NCBI RefSeq assembly: GCF_003431825.1
Contig: NZ_CP020083.1
Span: 496,001-560,000, forward strand
Length of the DNA stretch: 64,000 bases
Direction of reading: 5' to 3'
From: Blastomonas fulva
GTDB taxonomy: Bacteria; Pseudomonadota; Alphaproteobacteria; Sphingomonadales; Sphingomonadaceae
In this document: one piece after another, positions 41,801 to 49,770 of the stretch
Numbering within the stretch: the first letter of the stretch is position 1
Layout of the letters: every line of letters starts with the position of its first letter
Translations under genes and position numbers: made by a program
The notes under the pieces: model-generated
Told to the model about the DNA's origin: nothing
What the model saw: the letters and a program-made list of their open reading frames with translations, nothing else
Database searches by the model: none

Positions 41801-43441
41801 CGAAGCGTTGGCCTGCCAGCCAAAGGCCTGGCTGCCCACGCCCGAGGCCACCGATTCGCCGCCGATCGCGGTCGCGTGGAAGCCTGAGGCGTTGGCGAGG
41901 TCTCCCAGCGCCACCGCGTCTTCCGCCGTCGCGCGCGCGCCGTTGCCGATCGCGACCGCGGTGCCGGTGGAGGGTGCGCCCGAGGGCGTTGTGCCGTCGG
42001 CTGTCACCGCGTTGTTGCCGATCGCGACCGAACTGGTGCCCGCCGCACTCGCGCGGCTTCCCACCGCAGTGGCGTTGGCGCCGCCTGCGTTGGTGCTCTT
42101 GCCGACCGAGGTCGCCTCAAAGCCTGCTGCGGTCACCTGATGTCCGACGGCGACCGCCGTACGTCCCGAAGCGTTGGCCTGCCAGCCAAAGGCCTGGCTG
42201 CCGACCCCCGAGGCGATCGATTCGCCGCCGATGGCCGTCGCATGGAAACCCGAGGCGTTGGCGAGATCGCCCAGCGCGACCGCATCTTCCTGCGTCGCGC
42301 GCGCGCCGTTGCCGATAGCAACGGCGGTGCCCAGCGAGGCCGCCCCCGAAGGCGTCGAACCGGTGGTCACCGTGGTGGAGTTCTGGCCGATGGCGACGCT
42401 GCCCGAGGTTGCCGCGTTGGAATTGGCACCGATGGCGACAGTGAAGCTGGCACTCGCGATTGACGCATCACCCACGGCAACCCCCTGCAGCCCGGAGGCA
42501 CGGGCGAACGAGCCGAACGCTGCCGAACTGAGCCCGGAAGCCGTTGCGGTGAAGCCTGCCGCGATCGACTGGGTGCCGGCCGAAGACGCCAGATTGCCCA
42601 TTGCGGTGGAGTTGATGCCCGAAGCATTGGCCCGGCTGCCCAGCGAGGTGGCGTTGGCGCCCGCTGCCTGTGCGCTCTTGCCCACCGAGGTGGCTTCAAA
42701 TCCTGCGGCATTGGCCTGATGACCGACCGCCACTGCTGTGCGCCCCGCAGCATTGGCCTCCCAGCCAAACGCCTGGCTGCCGACCCCCGAGGCAACCGAC
42801 TGGCCGCCGATCGCGGTTGCATGGAAGCCCGAGGCGTTGGCAAGATCGCCCAGCGCGACCGCATCTTCCTGCGTTGCCCTGGCTTGGTTCCCGATGGCAA
42901 CAGCGGTGCCCAGCGACGCCGCGCCCGAGGGCGTGCTGCCCAGCGTTGCGGTCGTAGATCCTGAGCCTATGGCGACGCTGCCCGTGGATGAAGAGACAGC
43001 GGTCGTTCCGATCGCAATAGCCAGATTGGCCGACGCGTTTGCAGAATCGCCGAATGCGTGTGCCTGCTGGCCCGATGCGACTGCAAAATTGCCCACGGCG
43101 GTGGAAAAACCGCCCGATGCCGTTGCTGCTGCTCCCACCGCGGTCGCCTGCAAGCCAGACGAAACCGACCGCGCACCAAGAGCGGTGCTGAAGCTTCCCG
43201 AGGCTGTCGTCTGGTTGCCGACTGCGGTCGAACCGGGGCCACTGGCAACCGAAGACACGCCGCATTCAGTCGACTCGGCCACATCGTCCGCATTACCCGC
43301 AATGCCGTCGGGCCCGGCGTTCACATTGCACGGGGCGGTTGCATCGGCATGGGCCGGGGTTGCGATAGCGATGGCTGCGGCGCTGGACGCCAGGAAAAGC
43401 GTAGCTCGCAACGCTTTTGCGTTGTTGGGGAAAGTTTTCAT
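38900..43441 (-). CDS. Trimeric autotransporter adhesin (YadA-like, type Vc)
   Basis: This 1513-residue surface protein has an extended signal peptide (MKTFPNNAKALRATLFLASS... ending PAHADA). A very long head of 14-residue YadA-type repeats of the form AxAxGxxAxASG follows. A single clear neck motif (IVNVAAGTSLTDAVNLAQLN) lies near residue 640. A second head block and a C-terminal YadA anchor complete it, with the anchor containing LSGGVGYYEDQASL and ending GGFQIAW. Several repeat units are near-identical over about 100 residues (for example EDAVALGDLANASGFHATAI). It is probably exported by Sec, assembled by BAM and used for adhesion. Its downstream neighbour encodes an exported protein. Confidence 0.93.
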   Translation of the reverse strand: MKTFPNNAKALRATLFLASSAAAIAIATPAHADATAPCNVNAGPDGIAGNADDVAESTECGVSSVASGPGSTAVGNQTTASGSFSTALGARSVSSGLQATAVGAAATASGGFSTAVGNFAVASGQQAHAFGDSANASANLAIAIGTTAVSSSTGSVAIGSGSTTATLGSTPSGAASLGTAVAIGNQARATQEDAVALGDLANASGFHATAIGGQSVASGVGSQAFGWEANAAGRTAVAVGHQANAAGFEATSVGKSAQAAGANATSLGSRANASGINSTAMGNLASSAGTQSIAAGFTATASGLSSAAFGSFARASGLQGVAVGDASIASASFTVAIGANSNAATSGSVAIGQNSTTVTTGSTPSGAASLGTAVAIGNGARATQEDAVALGDLANASGFHATAIGGESIASGVGSQAFGWQANASGRTAVAVGHQVTAAGFEATSVGKSTNAGGANATAVGSRASAAGTSSVAIGNNAVTADGTTPSGAPSTGTAVAIGNGARATAEDAVALGDLANASGFHATAIGGESVASGVGSQAFGWQANASGRTAVAVGHQANASGLEATSIGKSALAGGANSASLGSRANASADFSVAIGNAAQATALNSVALGSGSVANRAGTVSVGTVGGERQIVNVAAGTSLTDAVNLAQLNAVASTTTANASRLNYLAVNSTQAGATATGASAISLGDNATADGVDALAIGGDDAGTGARAIGNSTVAIGGEADAIGLAATAFGWRSNASAERAHALGHLANATGVRSLAVGEAANATALTTVAVGNLASATDEDAVAVGDLALASGFHATAVGGESVASGRGAQSFGWQAVASGELSLASGHQAQATGVRSTAVGKSAVASAINSVAIGNQATTNSTNAASLGTSVAIGNLASAGDEDSVAIGDLANASGFHATAVGGESVASGRGSQTFGWQARATGELSLAVGHQAVAGGVRSLALGKSASASGDFGIAIGNTASAGFMNSIAIGNGAATTVANQIVLGSANHSYRFAGLGGNVPAGAQFFLTVDSAGNIMAVAVAPATAFAGTGTNSTQVGNGAAASAPDTTAVGSGAVASATDATAVGEGARATSAGATAVGAGAIASGSTAVGAGAQATGPGSAAYGSNSRATGAQSIAIGEDGGDADGLGAVASGVGSIAIGNDALSTGVEAVAMGLSAVATAQSTTAVGGRALATATAATAFGWRAEAVAERATALGHLANASGVRSTAVGEAANSSGALSVAVGNLSVASGTNAIAIGNTAVASGGDAIAIGGNRDGTSGRATQATGASTTAVGGQALATATAATAYGWRAEATGERATALGHLAVASGVRSVSVGEAAVASGAGAIAIGNQTSAAFTNSVAIGNGATANRAGQIKLGGTGSSVTIGDLAASTAAQSGTTSIVTTDASGTLGAGPAVNTFATNGQVNALTGQVNTLFDLTEVNRRAINRANEGVAMALAMESPALPPGTTFALSGGVGYYEDQASLTTAITARVAENASVSAGIGVGFNSGSVGARGGFQIAW

Positions 43442-43691
43442 GGGTCCGCTCCTTGCTCACTGACAAGGCGGGTGTTGCCCCCGGCTTTAAACTTACTCAT
43501 GCGACCCTGTTCGCCGAGTGGTGTTAACCAGCCGGGGCGGACGTTAACATAGGTTACTCGATGTGCAAGCCCCAGAAATGGCCGTTATTTTGTCACAGGC
43601 ATGTTCAATAGTTTCAGTCTCGACCAAAGCTTGCTATCCGGATGCCGGATGGCCATACCCGTCGCTTCACGACCGCCAGAAAGCGTGACTT

Positions 43692-45101
43692 TTGCCTGAA
43701 CTTGTCTCCTTTGAACCCGCGACCGGCGCCCGACTGTGGGCTGGGGCGCATGGCGATGTCGATACCGAAGTGGCCAAGGCACGCGCCGCCTTTCCCGAAT
43801 GGGTTGCCATGGCGGTTACCAAGCGAATCGAGCTGTGCCGCCGCTTTGCCAATCAGGTCCGTGCGCGCCAGGAAGAGTTCGCCAGCCTGATCGCGCGTGA
43901 AACCGGCAAGCCCATGTGGGAATCGCGCACCGAAGTGGAATCGGTGATCGCCAAGGTCGATATCTCGGTATCCGCCTATGCCGAGCGCACCGCGCAGCGC
44001 AAGCTGGACAGCGCGCTGGGCGGCACCATGGCGCTGCGTCACAAGCCGCACGGCGTGATGGCGGTGCTGGGCCCCTACAACTTCCCCGCGCACCTGCCCA
44101 ACGGCCACATCATCCCCGCGCTGATCGCGGGCAACGCGGTGGTGTTCAAGCCGTCCGAAAAGACACCGGCAGTCGGCGCGATGCTGGTCGAGTGCCTGCA
44201 TCAGGCGGGCATTCCCGAAGGCGTGGTGCGGCTGCTGATCGGCGCTGCGGACGAAGGCAAGGCGCTGGTGGCGCATGAGGATGTCGACGGCATCCTGTTC
44301 ACCGGATCTGCCACCACCGGCATCGCGATCAACCGCACGCTCGCCAGCCGCCCGGACAAGATCGTCGCGCTGGAAATGGGCGGCAACAATCCGATGGTGA
44401 TCTGGGACACGCCGTGCATCGCCGATGCCGCGACGCTGATCATCCAGTCCGCGTTCACCTCCGCAGGCCAACGCTGCTCCGCCGCCAGCCGCCTGATCGT
44501 GCGCGACACCATCTATGACGCGGTGATCGCCGAGACCAAGAAGCTGGCCGACCGGATCATCGTCGGCAAGCCGTTCGACGACCCGCAGCCGTTCATGGGC
44601 CCGGTGATCGACAACCAGGCCGCCGACGGCCTGACAGAGAGCTTCCTGTATTTCCTCAGCAATGGCGGCCGGGTTATCAAGCATCTTGTGCGGCTGGACG
44701 ACAAGGTGCCGTTGCTTTCGCCCGCGATCATCGATGTGACCAACATCAAGGACCGCCCCGATATCGAGCTGTTCGGCCCGCTGCTGCAGGTAATCAAGGT
44801 CAGCTCGTTCGAAGAGGCGATCAACGAGGCGAACAACACCCGCTTCGGCCTGTCTGCCGCTCTGGTGGGGGGCAGTCCGCAGCACTACAAGCAGTTCTGG
44901 GCCAACATCAAGGCAGGCATCGTCAACTGGAACCGCCCGACCAACGGCGCTTCGTCCAAGGCCCCGTTCGGCGGCGTCGGCCTGTCGGGCAACCACCGCG
45001 CCAGTGCCTATTATGCCGCGGACTATTGCGCCTATCCGGTGGTCTCCAACGAGATGGAGCAGCCGCGCGCCACCATCGGCATCGGGCTCAAGCAGGACTG
45101 A
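43692..45101 (+). CDS. astD: Succinylglutamate-semialdehyde dehydrogenase
   Basis: This 469-residue NAD-dependent aldehyde dehydrogenase acts in the arginine succinyltransferase pathway, forming succinylglutamate. The conserved GPYNFPAHLPNGHI, the catalytic region ALEMGGNNPMVI and the catalytic Cys in SAGQRCSAASRL are typical of AstD. The only start without an intervening stop is TTG at 43692, since a TGA lies two codons upstream. The usual N-terminal dozen or so residues of AstD are missing. No other ast gene is in the window. Confidence 0.85.
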   Translation: MPELVSFEPATGARLWAGAHGDVDTEVAKARAAFPEWVAMAVTKRIELCRRFANQVRARQEEFASLIARETGKPMWESRTEVESVIAKVDISVSAYAERTAQRKLDSALGGTMALRHKPHGVMAVLGPYNFPAHLPNGHIIPALIAGNAVVFKPSEKTPAVGAMLVECLHQAGIPEGVVRLLIGAADEGKALVAHEDVDGILFTGSATTGIAINRTLASRPDKIVALEMGGNNPMVIWDTPCIADAATLIIQSAFTSAGQRCSAASRLIVRDTIYDAVIAETKKLADRIIVGKPFDDPQPFMGPVIDNQAADGLTESFLYFLSNGGRVIKHLVRLDDKVPLLSPAIIDVTNIKDRPDIELFGPLLQVIKVSSFEEAINEANNTRFGLSAALVGGSPQHYKQFWANIKAGIVNWNRPTNGASSKAPFGGVGLSGNHRASAYYAADYCAYPVVSNEMEQPRATIGIGLKQD

Positions 45102-45110
45102 GTTTCCTGA

Positions 45111-45131
45111 GCTTTTGCGCCCAGCAAAAGC
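45111..45131. promoter_or_regulatory. Inverted repeat between astD and the cobA operon
   Basis: GCTTTTGC and GCAAAAGC form perfect 8-bp arms around GCCCA. It lies ten bases after the astD stop and about 85 bp before the cobA start. It could be a weak terminator of astD or an operator of the sulfur operon. No T-run follows. Confidence 0.45.
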
Positions 45132-45213
45132 AAAACTAGGCGAGCCCAAAGGGGTTCTGCTTTGCAACTTCAGGGCGCACCGACCAGATCCACCGTTGGA
45201 AAGGACCAACGGC

Positions 45214-46023
45214 ATGACCCATCTGCAATCCCCTGGTGCTACCGGCACTGTCTGGCTTGTCGGCGCAGGTCCGGGTGACCCCGACCTGCTGACGGTGAAG
45301 GCCGCGCGGATCATCGCGCAAGCGTCGCTGATCGTGCACGACGGGCTGGTCGACGATGCCATCCTGGCGCTCGCCCGCCCCGATGCCCGGCTGATTTCGG
45401 TCGCCAAGAAGCGCGCGCGTCACACGCTGCCGCAGGACGACATCAACGCAATGCTGATCGCAGAAGCTCGCAAGGGCCATGATGTCGTCAGGCTGAAGGG
45501 CGGCGATCCCTTCATCTTCGGTCGTGGCGGCGAAGAGGTCGATGACTGCCGCGCAGCAGGTGTCGCGGTCGAGGTCATCCCCGGGATCAGCGCCGCCAAT
45601 GGCAGCGCTGCCGCCGCGCAGTTGCCCCTCACCCATCGTGATCTTTCGAGCGCGGTCACCTTCGTCGCGGGCCAGTGCAAGGGCCTGACCGAGCAGGACT
45701 GGTCGGGCCTTGCGGGCAAGGGCCGCACGCTCGTGATCTATATGGGCGTCGCCACCGGCGATGCGATCGCCGAAAAGCTGATCGCCGACGGCCTGTCGCC
45801 CGATACTCCGGTTGCCGTGCTCGAAAAGGGAACGCGGGCCGACATGCGCACCTTGCGCACGCTGCTCACCGATCTCGGCCCGATGATCGCGCGCGAAAGC
45901 GTTATCAGCCCGGCACTGATCGTGATCGGCGACGTGGTGACCCGCGCGCGCGCCACCGATTGCCTGCCCACTCTGTTCGCCCAGCATCTGGAGCCGACAC
46001 CTTTTTCGGAGTCCTTGGCATGA
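45214..46023 (+). CDS. cobA: Uroporphyrinogen-III C-methyltransferase
   Basis: This 269-residue SAM-dependent enzyme makes precorrin-2, the siroheme precursor. The motifs VGAGPGDPDLLTVKAARI, KGGDPFIFGRGGEE and IPGISAANGSAAAA are all present. The ATG at 45214 has AAGGA upstream. It lacks the CysG dehydrogenase/chelatase domain, so siroheme completion needs another gene outside the window. It opens the sulfite reduction operon, where siroheme is the CysI cofactor. Confidence 0.94.
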   Translation: MTHLQSPGATGTVWLVGAGPGDPDLLTVKAARIIAQASLIVHDGLVDDAILALARPDARLISVAKKRARHTLPQDDINAMLIAEARKGHDVVRLKGGDPFIFGRGGEEVDDCRAAGVAVEVIPGISAANGSAAAAQLPLTHRDLSSAVTFVAGQCKGLTEQDWSGLAGKGRTLVIYMGVATGDAIAEKLIADGLSPDTPVAVLEKGTRADMRTLRTLLTDLGPMIARESVISPALIVIGDVVTRARATDCLPTLFAQHLEPTPFSESLA

Positions 46024-46310
46024 AAATCCTCACCGGCAACGATCTGAAGACCGGAGATGTCATCTGGTGGGCGGGCGACACCCGCTGGTCGCGCCATCTG
46101 GCCGACAGCGCCGATGCAGGCGCAGAGGCCGACGCGATCCTGGCGCGCGAGGAAGCCGCATTGAGGGTCAACGTACCCTATATCGTCGATGGCCGGCAGA
46201 CCGATCAGGGCCCCATGCCGCTGCACATCAAGGAACGCGTCCGCGCATTCGGCCCCACGGTGCGCCCCGATCTTGCCATCAACACCAGCATCCCGATCCT
46301 GAAGGCCTGA
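46020..46310 (+). CDS. DUF2849 protein of the sulfite reductase operon
   Basis: This is a 96-residue protein beginning MKILTGNDLKTGDVIWWAG. Its ATG overlaps the cobA stop (ATGA), so it is translationally coupled. DUF2849 genes are regularly found between siroheme synthase and cysI in Alphaproteobacteria. The family has no proven activity; a role in siroheme insertion or sulfite reductase assembly is inferred from context. Length and start fit the family. Confidence 0.85.
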   Translation: MKILTGNDLKTGDVIWWAGDTRWSRHLADSADAGAEADAILAREEAALRVNVPYIVDGRQTDQGPMPLHIKERVRAFGPTVRPDLAINTSIPILKA

Positions 46311-46313
46311 ATC

Positions 46314-46775
46314 ATGCCGTCGCGTCGCCAGACCATGACCGCAGGACTTGCCAGCCTTGCCATGCTCGGCGGCGGAGTGCTGGCCGCGCCTGCTTTTGCA
46401 GCCGCCGCGCGCCCCACGGTGGTGGTTGAGCAGACGCTGCTCAAGGCGCTGCCGGGCAAGGCCGATGCGTTGGGGCAGTATCTGGCAGCGAACTGGCTGG
46501 TGATGGACCAGCAGGCGCTCGATCAGGGGTTGTTCACCGGCTTCTGGCTGGCCCGGTCGGCGTCAGGGTTCGAAGAATGGGATTACGCCATGTCGGTCGG
46601 CTATCCGACCGCGCTTGGTTACGACGACCCGGCGACATCCGCCGGTTTCGAGGCGATCCGCGCGGCGCATGTCGTGACGCCGATCGACGGGGAAGGCCTC
46701 TCGCAACTGGGCCGCATTGTTTCCAGCCAGCGGCTCGATGTGGTCGCGGTGCGCGGCTTTGCCGCCGCTGTTTGA
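46314..46775 (+). CDS. Tat-exported hypothetical protein inside the sulfur operon
   Basis: This 153-residue protein begins with a twin-arginine type signal (MPSRRQTMTAGLASLAMLGG ... AAPAFAAA). The mature part (VVVEQTLLKALPGKADALGQ, then ARSASGFEEWDYAMSVGY) resembles small dimeric alpha-beta-barrel or NIPSNAP-like proteins, without certainty. It lies 3 bp after the DUF2849 gene and 19 bp before cysI, so it must share their transcript. A folded, possibly cofactor-bearing exported protein is not usual in this operon. Confidence 0.7.
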   Translation: MPSRRQTMTAGLASLAMLGGGVLAAPAFAAAARPTVVVEQTLLKALPGKADALGQYLAANWLVMDQQALDQGLFTGFWLARSASGFEEWDYAMSVGYPTALGYDDPATSAGFEAIRAAHVVTPIDGEGLSQLGRIVSSQRLDVVAVRGFAAAV

Positions 46776-46794
46776 AGTTTATTGAGGATAGGCC

Positions 46795-48429
46795 ATGTAT
46801 CAATACGACAAATATGACCAGGCGATGGTCGATGCGCGCGTCGCGGAATTTCGCGATCAGGTGCGCCGCCGTCTCGATGGCAGCCTGCCCGAGGACGAGT
46901 TCCGTCATCTGCGCCTGAAGAACGGGCTGTACCTGCAGCTGCACGCGTACATGCTGCGCGTCGCGATCCCCTACGGCACGCTGTCATCGAAGCAGATGCA
47001 CATGATGGCGCACATCGCGCGCAAGTACGACAAGGGCTATGGCCATTTCACGACCCGGCAGAACATCCAGTACAACTGGATCAAGCTGGACGAGACCCCC
47101 GACATCCTCGCCGATCTGGCGACAGTCGAGATGCACGCCATCCAGACAAGCGGCAACTGCATCCGCAACATCAGCTCTGACCATTTCGCGGGCGCCGCCG
47201 CCGACGAGATCGCCGATCCGCGCCCCTGGGCCGAGCTGCTGCGCCAGTGGTCGACCTTCCATCCCGAATTCCAGCTGCTGCCGCGCAAGTTCAAGATCGC
47301 GGTGATCGCGTCGGCCACCGATCGCGCCGCGATGCGGCTGCACGATATCGGCATCGAGCTGGTGAAGAGCGCAGACGGCGTGCTGGGCGCGAAGTTCTTC
47401 GTGGGCGGCGGCATGGGCCGCACCCCGATGATCGCGCCGTGCATCCGCGAGTTCGTTCCGGCTGAAGAGCTGATCAGCTATTCCGAAGCGTGCCTTCGCG
47501 TCTACAACCGCTATGGCCGCCGCGACAACAAGTACAAGGCGCGGATCAAGATCCTCGTCCACGAAATCGGTGCGGACGAATACCGCCGCCAGGTCGAGGA
47601 AGAGTTCGCGCACATGAAGACGCTGGGGCTCAATCCCCCGGTGGCCGAGCTCGAGCGGATCAGCGCTTATTTCACCGACCCCGCCTTCGAGCAGGGCCTG
47701 AGCGATGACATCGACCGCTCCGACCCCGACTTTGCGGTCTGGGTCGACCAGAACACGCATGCGCACAAGACACCGGGCTATGCCTCGGTGACCATCAGCC
47801 TGAAGCCCGCAGGCGGCATCCCCGGCGATGCCACCGCCGAGCAGATCGACCTGATGGCCGACCTCGCAGAGCGCTATGCGTTCGATGAACTGCGCGTCAC
47901 CCACACGCAGAACATCGTGCTCGCGCATGTCCGCAAGGCCGATCTGCATGCGATCTGGCAGGCGCTCGATGCCGCGGGGCTCGCATCGGCAAATCTCGAC
48001 CTGATCGGCGACATGATCGCCTGCCCTGGTCTCGACTATTGCAGCCTGGCCAATGCGCGCTCGATCCCGGTGGCACAGAAGATTTCCGAACGCTTCGCCG
48101 ACACCGGCAGGCAGCGCGAGCTCGGCGAACTCAAGCTCAAGATCTCGGGCTGCATCAACGCCTGCGGCCACCACCATGCCGGCCATATCGGCATCCTGGG
48201 GGTCGATAAGAAGGGCGTCGAGAACTACCAGTTGCTGCTCGGCGGATCGGCGGCAGAAGACGTTTCGATCGCAAAGATCGTCGGCCCCGGCTTCGACGAG
48301 GACGGTGTGGTCGACGCAGTCGAAACCGTGACCAACGTCTATCTGGGCGCGCGTCAGGCTGGCGAGCGTTTCGTCGATACCTATCGCCGCATCGGCATGG
48401 AACCGTTCAAGGAGGCGCTTTATGGCTGA
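46795..48429 (+). CDS. cysI: Sulfite/nitrite reductase hemoprotein subunit
   Basis: This 544-residue siroheme/[4Fe-4S] reductase turns sulfite into sulfide. The four cluster Cys are in ACPGLDYCSLAN (near residues 410-416) and SGCINACGHHH (near 452-456). Siroheme-binding arginines and lysines lie in the blocks GHFTTRQNIQYNW and RVTHTQNIVLAH. The duplicated ferredoxin-like half domains are present. Its operon with cobA and cysH argues for assimilatory sulfite rather than nitrite reduction. It overlaps the DUF934 gene by eight bases. Confidence 0.93.
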   Translation: MYQYDKYDQAMVDARVAEFRDQVRRRLDGSLPEDEFRHLRLKNGLYLQLHAYMLRVAIPYGTLSSKQMHMMAHIARKYDKGYGHFTTRQNIQYNWIKLDETPDILADLATVEMHAIQTSGNCIRNISSDHFAGAAADEIADPRPWAELLRQWSTFHPEFQLLPRKFKIAVIASATDRAAMRLHDIGIELVKSADGVLGAKFFVGGGMGRTPMIAPCIREFVPAEELISYSEACLRVYNRYGRRDNKYKARIKILVHEIGADEYRRQVEEEFAHMKTLGLNPPVAELERISAYFTDPAFEQGLSDDIDRSDPDFAVWVDQNTHAHKTPGYASVTISLKPAGGIPGDATAEQIDLMADLAERYAFDELRVTHTQNIVLAHVRKADLHAIWQALDAAGLASANLDLIGDMIACPGLDYCSLANARSIPVAQKISERFADTGRQRELGELKLKISGCINACGHHHAGHIGILGVDKKGVENYQLLLGGSAAEDVSIAKIVGPGFDEDGVVDAVETVTNVYLGARQAGERFVDTYRRIGMEPFKEALYG

Positions 48430-48859
48430 GCCGCAGATCATCTACCGCGATGCGCCCGCCGTTACCGAACTGGCAGTATCGCTCGCCGACTTCACTGCCG
48501 GATCGAACGGCGCCGCTGTGCGGATCGAGCCGGGCGACGATGCGCGCGCGCTGTTGCCGCATCTGGGCCAGATCAAGCTGGTGGAGGTCAACTTCCCAGC
48601 GTTCGGCGATGGCCGCGGCTTCTCCTCGGCGCAGATCCTGCGCGAGGCGGGCTATGCGGGCGAGCTGCGGGCCACCGGCGATGTGCTGGTCGACCAGTTC
48701 GTCTTTCTGCGCCGCTGCGGGTTCGACAGCTTCGCGCCCAACAAGCCGCTCAACCCCGACGATGTGAAGGCGGCGGAGGGCTTCTTCCCCGAATTCTACC
48801 AGAAGACCAGCGACGGTGTCGCCGCGATCTGGGCCAAGCGCCATCAGGTGACATCATGA
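48422..48859 (+). CDS. DUF934 protein of the sulfite reductase operon
   Basis: This is a 145-residue protein typical of DUF934. It has FPAFGDGRGFSSAQILREAG, ATGDVLVDQFVFLRRCGFDSF and the C-terminal GFFPEFYQKTSDG. The family regularly stands between cysI and cysH in Alpha- and Betaproteobacteria and may help sulfite reductase, but no activity is established. It overlaps both neighbours (8 bp with cysI, ATGA with cysH), a sign of tight coupling. Confidence 0.9.
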   Translation: MAEPQIIYRDAPAVTELAVSLADFTAGSNGAAVRIEPGDDARALLPHLGQIKLVEVNFPAFGDGRGFSSAQILREAGYAGELRATGDVLVDQFVFLRRCGFDSFAPNKPLNPDDVKAAEGFFPEFYQKTSDGVAAIWAKRHQVTS

Positions 48860-49689
48860 AGCAGACCCAAACCCAGGCATCGGACACCCGGGCCTCGGCA
48901 GGCCAGCGCGTGCGCGACCAGATCGATCTCAAGCCGCGCTTCACCGAAAGCGACGCGATCCGGCTCAACAACATGTTCCGCGGCACCGACACCGCCGAGA
49001 TGATGCGCGTCGTCATCCGCGACGGGTTGGTCGGCGATCTGGCAGTGGTCTCCTCCTTCGGCGCGGAGAGCGCGGTGCTGCTGCACATGGTGGCGAGCGT
49101 CGATCCGACTCTTCCGGTGCTGTTCCTCGACACGCAGAAGCATTTCGCCGAGACGCTGGCCTATCGCGATACGCTGGTCGAGCGGCTGGGGCTGACCAAC
49201 CTCGTCCTGCTCGCGCCCGAGGCTGACGAGGTCGCGGGTCAGGATGCCAATGGCCTGCGCTGGTCGTACGACCCCGATGGCTGCTGCGAAATCCGCAAGG
49301 TGCGGCCGCTCGCCAAGGCGCTGCTGCGCTTTGACGGCTCGATCACCGGCCGCAAGGGCTTCCAGTCCGCCACCCGCCAGGGACTGCCGCGCTTCGAGAT
49401 CGACACCAGCGATGCGCAGGGCCGGTTCAAGCTGAACCCTCTCGCCAGCTGGGGCAAGGACATGCTCGATGCGTATTTCGCCGAGCATGACCTGCCGCGC
49501 CATCCGCTGGAATCGCAGGGCTATCCCTCGATCGGCTGTGCGCCGTGCACCAGCAAGGTCGCGCCGGGCGAAGACCCGCGCTCGGGCCGCTGGAAGGGCT
49601 GGGACAAGACCGAATGCGGCATCCACAGCGATGTCACGCCACTGCCTGGCACCGGTCAAGACAACGGTGCAAACGACCCGATATTCTGA
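48856..49689 (+). CDS. cysH: Adenylyl-sulfate (APS) reductase, iron-sulfur type
   Basis: This 277-residue enzyme reduces activated sulfate to sulfite. It carries the double-Cys motif CCEIRK (near residue 143) and the CAPC pair (near 230). Together these bind the [4Fe-4S] cluster of assimilatory APS reductases and are absent from PAPS reductases. The catalytic Cys is in TECGIH near residue 254. The start overlaps the DUF934 stop (ATGA). The implied route uses APS without APS kinase. It ends the operon. Confidence 0.92.
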   Translation: MKQTQTQASDTRASAGQRVRDQIDLKPRFTESDAIRLNNMFRGTDTAEMMRVVIRDGLVGDLAVVSSFGAESAVLLHMVASVDPTLPVLFLDTQKHFAETLAYRDTLVERLGLTNLVLLAPEADEVAGQDANGLRWSYDPDGCCEIRKVRPLAKALLRFDGSITGRKGFQSATRQGLPRFEIDTSDAQGRFKLNPLASWGKDMLDAYFAEHDLPRHPLESQGYPSIGCAPCTSKVAPGEDPRSGRWKGWDKTECGIHSDVTPLPGTGQDNGANDPIF

Positions 49690-49770
49690 CGAAATTCACC
49701 TGATATCGGTTGGTCGCAAGTACAAACTCGCGTTCACGGTCCCTTAACCGGCCTGCGGCAATGTCGGCTC

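Noticed and set aside
39503..41887. Long plus-strand frame opposite the autotransporter
   Set aside because: The repetitive codons of the adhesin keep several antisense frames open. The translation only mirrors the 42-bp repeat and has no signal or domain.
38900..43441. CRISPR-like regularly spaced repeats
   Set aside because: The periodicity is a multiple of three, within one open frame, and encodes the 14-residue YadA head repeat. There are no identical repeats with unique spacers.
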